From Thermus tengchongensis (GTDB lineage: Bacteria; Deinococcota; Deinococci; Deinococcales; Thermaceae), in assembly GCF_021462405.1 (NCBI RefSeq), contig NZ_JAKEDU010000011.1, forward strand, positions 1 through 56,778: a DNA stretch of 56,778 nucleotides. Direction: 5' to 3'. Below, one piece after another: positions 51,847 to 56,778 of this stretch; position 1 is the first letter of the stretch; every line of letters begins with the position of its first letter. Under the pieces are notes generated by a model, which worked only from the letters and a program-made list of their open reading frames with translations, made no database searches and had not been told where the DNA came from. A program made the translations under genes and the position numbers.

Positions 51847-52923
51847 TTAGGTGCGATCACTCGATGCAAGCACCTGTTCAAAAAACAAAAGCCTTTCTTT
51901 CTCTTTAACTGCTAGGTCCAAGTGGGAAATCGCACTCCTTGAAACTCGCCTACCTTTCCACTCTTCCACGAACCTTTTAATCTCCGTTAAAGAGCCTTCT
52001 ATATTATTTTCCGTATTCGGCAAGCGCAAAATAAAGGGGGCACCCTCTGGAAAATCCGTATCGTCATAAGCGATGATAACTGGCAGTCCTAAAGCCAGGT
52101 ATTCACGCACCTTTAGGGGTGATGCTTCGTTCATACCCTTCCGATGAAGGGCAAGGGTACCTATCCCCACATCGGCTGTGGCAATTATAGGCAAATACTG
52201 TTCTTTTGTGAGAAAGCCGTGGGCAACTACATTTGCCGAAGCGCACACCACCTTCTCCACCCCGATCAAGTGGAACTTCCAATCAGGAAATGCAAGGGCT
52301 AACCGGCAAATCTTATCTATGCCGTGCCACGGTGCAACCTCCCCAAGAAATACCAGCACAGGCTTCTCATTCACCGCTGGGGGTAGGGTTGGGATAACCC
52401 TAAAATCAATGCCATTGGCAATAACTTTCTTATGAGCCAAGACTCTCCTGTAATAAGAGGAATATGCAAGCTCTCTTGTAGGGAATACAAATCCTTTTAC
52501 CCTCCTGTCCAAGAGAGGCCGCGATAAAGAGTGGTAGACGTAGTGGGCAAACTGCTTGTATAAGCGTAACTCTGCAAGCTCATCGGAGTTAATCTCAACT
52601 ACCGTTGGGAATGCCTCCGCTAGAGCCACATAGGTGGGGTACACCATGTCTCTTCTCAAATATACCAAGTCTGGGGACCAGCTTCGGACGCGGTACCCCA
52701 GGTCCCTTAATGCCAGATGGCGCGAAGCAGACATGGGGCCACCCTTATACACAATAAACTCTTCCCACTCCGAAGCTCCGGCCTGCAATTCCTCCTTCCT
52801 GGTCAGCCAGAATACCCGCACGAGATGCCCAAACTGCCTCCACCAAGTAGCCTGTGACAGTATTTTCTTTACAACCCCACTGCTTCTTGAAAAATTAACG
52901 TGTGCTATGTACGCGATCTTCAT
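51847..52923 (-). CDS. Glycosyltransferase family 4 protein
   Basis: 358 residues, GT-B fold: KIAYIAHVNFSRSSGVVKKILSQA at the start, LVFLGEVAPWHGIDKICRLA in the second domain, and the Glu-x7-Glu motif ASPLKVREYLALGLP with its preceding Glu. Its AT-richness matches the EpsG-like gene, so it belongs to the same imported polysaccharide block. The ATG at 52923 has a GGAGGGTAC ribosome site. It is flanked by two insertion elements, yet the reading frame is intact. Confidence 0.82.
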   Translation of the reverse strand: MKIAYIAHVNFSRSSGVVKKILSQATWWRQFGHLVRVFWLTRKEELQAGASEWEEFIVYKGGPMSASRHLALRDLGYRVRSWSPDLVYLRRDMVYPTYVALAEAFPTVVEINSDELAELRLYKQFAHYVYHSLSRPLLDRRVKGFVFPTRELAYSSYYRRVLAHKKVIANGIDFRVIPTLPPAVNEKPVLVFLGEVAPWHGIDKICRLALAFPDWKFHLIGVEKVVCASANVVAHGFLTKEQYLPIIATADVGIGTLALHRKGMNEASPLKVREYLALGLPVIIAYDDTDFPEGAPFILRLPNTENNIEGSLTEIKRFVEEWKGRRVSRSAISHLDLAVKEKERLLFFEQVLASSDRT

Positions 52924-52982
52924 GTACCCTCCATTCAACCCACCTTTTGGGAAGTGGTTCCCTTTATAGAAAACAGACACCT

Positions 52983-53660
52983 CTTTCGGATATTCACCCG
53001 CATACCCAGCTCACGCCACCGCAAGCAACACCCGGGCAATGGGCAGACCCGCCTCCCCAAGAAGCTGGGCCACCACGCTCCAGGCCATCATCCACGCCTC
53101 CACCTGCCCTACCACCGCCTTCAGCCCCCTCAGCGGGCCAAAAACCGTCTCCACCTCCCACCACCGCCCCAAAAGCCTCCGGTACGCACCCCTCCTCCGC
53201 CGCCGCAGGTTGGCTACCCGCCCCTCCCCCTTGGACCTCCCCCGTCTTCGGTTGTGTCTCGTCACCAGAAGCATCCCCCGTCCCACCGGGGAGTCGTGGG
53301 AAGGGGCAGGGGTCACCCGCAGAGCCAGCGCCTCCCCTGTGTCCAGGTCCACCAGCAGCCCAGGAGCCTGCGGAGCTGGGGGTTGCGGGCCAGTTCCCGG
53401 CGCAGGCGCTGGGTGGAGAAGCCCAGGAGGGCGCGGACCAGTTGGAAGAGGAGAAGGCTGAGGTCTGAGAAGGTCCTGGGCCTGCCGGGTTTTCTCTCCG
53501 GTACTGGCAAGCGGGCTTGGAGCCATGCTTGGAGGAGGGAGACCAGGTCCTCCAGGGGCAGGGGTAGGATGGAGGAGGGTGTTTGGTGTTTTTCCATACG
53601 TTACCAAACACCCCCTTCTCCTTTGGCCTGTCAAGGGGGTATGCGGTGAATATCCGAAAG
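52983..53660 (-). mobile_element. Short insertion element with 24-25-bp inverted repeats
   Basis: Ends: 52983-53007 and 53637-53660, inverted copies that differ by one C (CTTTCGGATATTCACC...GCATACCC). The inside holds a degraded transposase. At 678 bp it is likely an internal deletion derivative. Confidence 0.75.
53011..53597 (-). pseudogene. DDE transposase remnant
   Basis: The N-terminal part (from 53597: EKHQTPSSILPLPLEDLVSL, then KPGRPRTFSDLSLLLFQLVR) shifts frame near 53340; a second part reads VDLDTGEALALRVTPAPSHDSP and, at the end, WEVETVFGPLRGLKAVVGQ, which carries the catalytic Glu. The stretch between the second Asp and this Glu is too short. Subfamily not assigned. Confidence 0.7.
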
Positions 53661-53934
53661 GGGGGAATATAATGGATAGAGCAATAGATGCACTAAAAAA
53701 ATGCCGAGAGAATCGACGGAACCTGAATAGGGCGATTGTCAGAATAATGCCGCTAGCTTGCAATAAAGCGCTAGACATAAGTAAACAACTAGGCTCGAGG
53801 TCATCATCACCTGAACGATTTTTCCGTTCCTGCTCCCGGATCACAGAGGAAGCTTCCACCGATTCCAGCTGCATGCTATTGTTGCGCACACTCACACAAA
53901 CATATTATCACCCTCTCCTCTCTCTCGGATATTC
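53661..53934. other. AT-rich remnant between two insertion elements
   Basis: 274 bases of much lower GC than the core genome, lying between two insertion elements. Short frames are open on both strands (plus from 53672, MDRAIDALKKCRENRRNL; minus from 53895, MSVRNNSMQLESVEASSV) but neither matches a family I recognise. Probably a leftover of a polysaccharide gene. Confidence 0.4.
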
Positions 53935-54174
53935 TCAAAACTTGCACTTATCCACCCCCCGCATACCCATGCGCCAGGGGACCACTTGAAAAGGGCCGCC
54001 CGGTTCCCTTCGGATGAAGGGTGCCATGCACCAGACGGCCCATTCTCTACTCTGGACCCTCCTGGCCCTCCTGCCAACCCCCCACCTCCGCGAATCCCTC
54101 AAAGCGCTTCTTCTCCTCCTTCTCACCGGCCACGGCAAAGCCAGGCCCCAGCACAGCAGGACCAAGTCCCCTTC

Positions 54175-54208
54175 TTGCTTACGCAAATCTGTTTGCCCTA
54201 CGGGCAAA
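54175..54208. repeat. Paired small palindromes inside the IS4-like transposase
   Basis: TTGC-TTAC-GCAA (54175-54186) and TTTGCCC-TAC-GGGCAAA (54192-54208). They encode CLRKSVCPTGKAT, which interrupts an otherwise family-like sequence in frame. Confidence 0.45.
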
Positions 54209-54677
54209 GCAACCGCCCTCTCCCGCTTCCTCAACCGCTATCCCTGGCCCACCCGCACCCTCATCCGCCTGGCCCGTCAAGAAGCCCAAGAGGCCCTGCA
54301 CCGGGCCAGGCCCAAGCGGGGGCCCAAGCCCAGGCTCCTTTTGGTCCTGGACCTGGTGACCCTGGAAAAGCGAGGCCTCTTCCCCACCTTGCCCCTCTCC
54401 TTTTTCCACGGCAAGTGGGGGCTCCACCTGGTGGTGCTCTATCTGGTCCTGGGAGAGCTGCGCATCCCCTGGGCCTACCGGGTGTGGCGGGGGAAGGAGG
54501 AGAAGGCCCTTTCCCTCCTTGCCCTGCGTCTTCTGGCCTCCCTGCCCCCCTGGATGCGCAAGTCCTTCCACCTTCGGGTGGTGGCCGATGCTGCCTTCGG
54601 CACCGCCCGGTTTCTTGTGGGGGTGCGGGGGTTGGGTCTGGAAGCGGTGGTGGGGATGCGGCGGGACCGGGAGTTCA

Positions 54678-54699
54678 TTTGGGGTGGGGGCCCCAAAGA
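54678..54699. repeat. 22-bp palindromic repeat TTTGGGG..CCCCAAA, copy 2
   Basis: Identical to 51668-51689; it coincides with the frameshift of the IS4-like transposase. Confidence 0.6.
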
Positions 54700-55207
54700 A
54701 GACGGGGGAGGGGCTTCCCCTCTTTGGGCTCAGGCGGCAGGGGAGCCGGGTGCACCTGCGGGGACTTCCCTTTCCCGTGTGGGTGAGCAGGTACCGCTAT
54801 CCCTTACCCGGGGGAGGGTGGGAGTGGCGGTACGTGGTGGCCACCTTTCCCGCGGGGCCACGGACTGTGCTGGTGTGGGGGCGGCGGCGGTTTACCATCG
54901 AGCACTTTTTCCGGACCATGAAGGGGGAGTTTTCCCTGGGGCGTTTTGGGCAGCGGACGGCCTTGGGGGTGCATCGGTTTCTGGTGTTGTCCTTCCTGGC
55001 TTACCTGCTGGCCCACTGGGTGAGGCTAGCTCCAGCCGGGAGAGGTCTTTCTTGGCGGGAGGCTGGGCGGGAGACGGCGCGCCTGCTGCTACCGGAGGTG
55101 GTCTTGCGGGTCCTCATGGCCGAGCTGGGAGCTTTGGGTCTTTGGCCCCCGCCTGCGGGGGGAAGGGGGTGTTTATGCAGGGTATTCGGGAGGTGCAAGT
55201 TTTGAGT

Positions 55208-55527
55208 TATTAGATAAGGTCCTCAGCCTTGAGCCGGTGGGATACCTGGATATGGCAATGCTGGAAAAGAATGCCCGCCTCATTGCCACGGATTCTGGTG
55301 GTGTGCAGAAAGAAGCGTTCTTCTATGGGGTGCCATGTGTTACGCTCCGAGATGAAACAGAGTGGGTAGAGCTGGTGGAGTTGGGGTGGAACGTGGTATA
55401 TCCGCCTCTAGACGTAGAGGTGGTTGTTGATGCTCTTTTGCGACAGTGGGAAGGAGCGAAGGCTTCTCCCTACGGTGAGGGCACCGCGGGGATCAGAATT
55501 GCAACCATTGTGGCGAATGGCTTTTAG
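55208..55527 (+). pseudogene. wecB: UDP-N-acetylglucosamine 2-epimerase, C-terminal fragment
   Basis: The frame LLDKVLSLEPVGYLDMAML, then LIATDSGGVQKEAFFYGVPCVTLRDETEWVEL is the C-terminal third of WecB, with the UDP-binding SGG/E region and conserved DETEW. The first two thirds are missing; the fragment starts at the end of the insertion element. WecB makes UDP-ManNAc for surface sugars. Confidence 0.8.
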
Positions 55528-55566
55528 AGGGTAGAGAATCAAAAGAGCGTGTTTTTGAGGACTACT

Positions 55567-55690
55567 ATGAACATCTTGCTGATTAACCACTACGCAGGAT
55601 CACCTTGCCACGAGATGAACCACCGCCCCTTTTATCTGTCCAGGAAGTGGGTACGCGCTGAGCAACCGATGTTCTCGAGCGGTGTGCTAG
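55567..55690 (+). pseudogene. N-terminal fragment of a WbuB-like glycosyltransferase
   Basis: After ATG 55567 it reads NILLINHYAGSP and RPFYLSRKWVRA, the start of WbuB-type GT4 enzymes, which often follow wecB in such loci. Similarity stops about residue 35 where the IS1634-like element begins. The end coordinate is approximate. Confidence 0.55.
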
Positions 55691-55711
55691 AGCCCACATT
55701 CCGCACCCCTC

Positions 55712-56778
55712 TCACTCCAGGAGGTAATATCGCTCCACCCTCAAGAGGCGCACCACCCGCTCGTGATGGGGCTTGAGGTTTAGCACCGCCACCCGTCCTT
55801 CCAGGACCACCAGACGCAACCAGGTCACGGGCGTAGCCCGTATCTCGCAGAAGGGCTGGAACACCCACCGCAAGGTGGGCCTCGCGGTGAGCTTCCCCTT
55901 CTGGTCCGGCACCCCCTCCCCCTCCTCCTCAAGCCTCCGCCGCAGCTCCCACTCCCCCAAGGCGTACACCAGCAGCGCCAGGGCCATCACCATCCCCAAA
56001 GCCATCACCCGCTCCGGCCGCTTCAAAAAGGTGCTCCCCGTGAAGAACATGGGGTCTTTTAGAAAGCGGAACCCCCGCTCCACCGTGCGCGTCTGCCCCT
56101 TGTACCGCTCAAGCACCTCCCCCAAAGGGAGCCTCTCCCGGTCCAGCACGTTGGTGGCCAGGAGAAACCTCCCCAGCCCCCGCTTCGCCTTCGCCACCTT
56201 CCCCTCGTCCCGCTCCACCCGCGCCAAAAGGCGGTACCCCACCCCCAAAGGGCTTTCCCCCTTCCGGGGGCGCCCCACCTTTCCCCTCCGCCGCTCCTCC
56301 CGCACCCCCAGGTACACCAGGCGGTGGTAGGCCAGCCCCCGGCTCGCCTCCTCCAAAGCCCGCCGGGCATCCCTCTCGCAGGCAAACCGCCGCGCCAAAA
56401 GCCTCCGCAGGACCCCTTCCGCCTCCCTTTGCGCCCGCCCTATCCGCTCCTCCAGCCTGCCCCTCTCCTCTTCCCCCCGCGCCGCGCTCTCCACCAACAC
56501 CCACCGCTGCCGTACGCCCCCGTAGGTCCTCTCCACCTCCAGCCCCCGGTACCCCGGGGCCAGGGAAACCCACGCCCCCTCCGGAAACTCCTCCCCAAGC
56601 AAGGCCTTGGCCTCCCGCAATGTGCCCGGCACCCGCAGGATCCAAGGGAAAGACCCCAGGGCCTTCAGGTTCTCCCGGGTGTAGCCCGCCCCGTCCAGGA
56701 CCACCACCTCCCCCAGGTCCAAGGCCTCCCGGTACCGGGACACCAGGTCCACCAGGGTCTTGCGGTCCGCAGCGTTCC
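55712..56778 (-). CDS. IS1634-family transposase, partial at the window edge
   Basis: At least 355 residues of the C-terminal part are open to the edge (the frame continues to 56778: NAADRKTLVDLV). VVLDGAGYTRENL holds a catalytic Asp, a long inserted helical part follows (EERGRLEERIGRAQREAEG), and KGQTRTVERGFRFLKDPMFF holds the catalytic Glu. The frame is intact within the window, but a small palindrome ACGGGC-GTA-GCCCGT (55827-55841) near the C-terminus gives unusual residues CEIRATPV. Confidence 0.8.
   Translation of the reverse strand, partial: NAADRKTLVDLVSRYREALDLGEVVVLDGAGYTRENLKALGSFPWILRVPGTLREAKALLGEEFPEGAWVSLAPGYRGLEVERTYGGVRQRWVLVESAARGEEERGRLEERIGRAQREAEGVLRRLLARRFACERDARRALEEASRGLAYHRLVYLGVREERRRGKVGRPRKGESPLGVGYRLLARVERDEGKVAKAKRGLGRFLLATNVLDRERLPLGEVLERYKGQTRTVERGFRFLKDPMFFTGSTFLKRPERVMALGMVMALALLVYALGEWELRRRLEEEGEGVPDQKGKLTARPTLRWVFQPFCEIRATPVTWLRLVVLEGRVAVLNLKPHHERVVRLLRVERYYLLE
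55823..55841. repeat. Small palindrome shared with the IS5-family remnant
   Basis: GGTCACGGGCGTAGCC (55823-55838) matches 51349-51364 in 15 of 16 bases; the core ACGGGC-GTA-GCCCGT is a perfect palindrome. Confidence 0.45.

Larger units (their letters stand above)
54014..55205 (+). pseudogene. IS4-like transposase, frameshifted
   Basis: First frame from ATG 54014: SLLWTLLALLPTPHLRESLK, LLVLDLVTLEKRG (first Asp), RVVADAAFGTARFLVG (second Asp). Near 54700 the frame shifts; the second frame carries WRYVVATFPAGPRTV, then RRRFTIEHFFRTMKGEFSLG with the catalytic Glu and RFLVLSFLAYLLAHW to the end. A 22-bp palindromic repeat (54678-54699) lies exactly at the shift, and another palindromic stretch (54175-54208) lies in frame near the N-terminus. 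Confidence 0.75.
53935..55207 (+). mobile_element. Insertion element with CTCAAAACTTGCAC inverted ends
   Basis: CTCAAAACTTGCAC at 53935-53948 and its inverse at 55194-55207 bound about 1.27 kb with an IS4-like transposase gene. To the right the wecB fragment begins at once, so the element sits in or next to wecB. No clear target duplication. Confidence 0.75.
55690..56778 (-). mobile_element. IS1634-family element, running out of the window
   Basis: Carries the transposase below; the left end is near 55690 where the glycosyltransferase fragment stops. The right end is outside. Confidence 0.65.

Noticed and set aside
54014..55205. Programmed frameshift in the IS4-like transposase
   Set aside because: No slippery run or downstream stimulatory signal; the shift coincides with an inserted 22-bp palindrome, so a broken gene is more likely.

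Overview
The window comes from a Thermus-type chromosome (Deinococcus-Thermus). It is very GC-rich, and its proteins match Thermus families closely: the LysJ/LysK amino-group-carrier lysine enzymes, CarD, a 79-residue seven-iron ferredoxin, a bactofilin and PilT. Many genes have a -10 box only 6 to 9 bases before the start codon, which implies leaderless mRNAs, as is common in this phylum. The exact species cannot be told from the sequence alone.

Layout. The first 22 bases are the 5' end of a 16S rRNA gene on the minus strand, with its promoter overlapping the start of a PIG-L deacetylase gene. Housekeeping genes follow: archease, plsX, trxA, an S1 protein, folK, and lysJK behind a possible leader-peptide attenuator, then a GGDEF protein. 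From 7.6 to 16.1 kb is a respiratory block on the minus strand: DUF1641 protein, sulfide:quinone oxidoreductase and a complete alternative complex III operon (actABCDEF). From 16.3 to 25.8 kb lie tRNA-Leu(GAG), tsaE, a TlpA thioredoxin, a degenerate cyanophycinase-like gene, a TetR-carD pair, ispD-ispE-tenA, uppP, a class V aminotransferase, dnaJ, a cold-shock gene and a GNAT gene. Ferredoxin and an orphan TnpB element come next.

From 27.5 to 44 kb are envelope and core genes: a PEGA-repeat protein, the operon M23 peptidase-bactofilin-accD-accA, pdp, two Uma2 genes, a broken class II aldolase gene interrupted by a 106-bp inverted-repeat element, panC-pilT, and the ribosomal/assembly operon rplU-rpmA-obg-nadD-yqeK-lcp-rsfS. 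From 44.1 kb to the end is an exopolysaccharide locus (Wzz-like protein, initiating sugar transferase, three glycosyltransferases, an EpsG-like polymerase). It is visibly AT-richer and has been broken up by at least four transposable elements, leaving fragments of wecB and of another glycosyltransferase.

The most notable signals are not protein genes. (1) Four divergent gene pairs have start codons only 21 to 24 bp apart and share overlapping back-to-back -10 boxes that would give leaderless mRNAs both ways. (2) lysJK is preceded by a seven-codon ORF followed by two mutually exclusive hairpins, the second with a U-rich tail. (3) Short palindromic sequences recur inside unrelated decaying transposases and look like tiny inserted elements. 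(4) A 12-bp-stem hairpin occurs twice with compensatory base changes.
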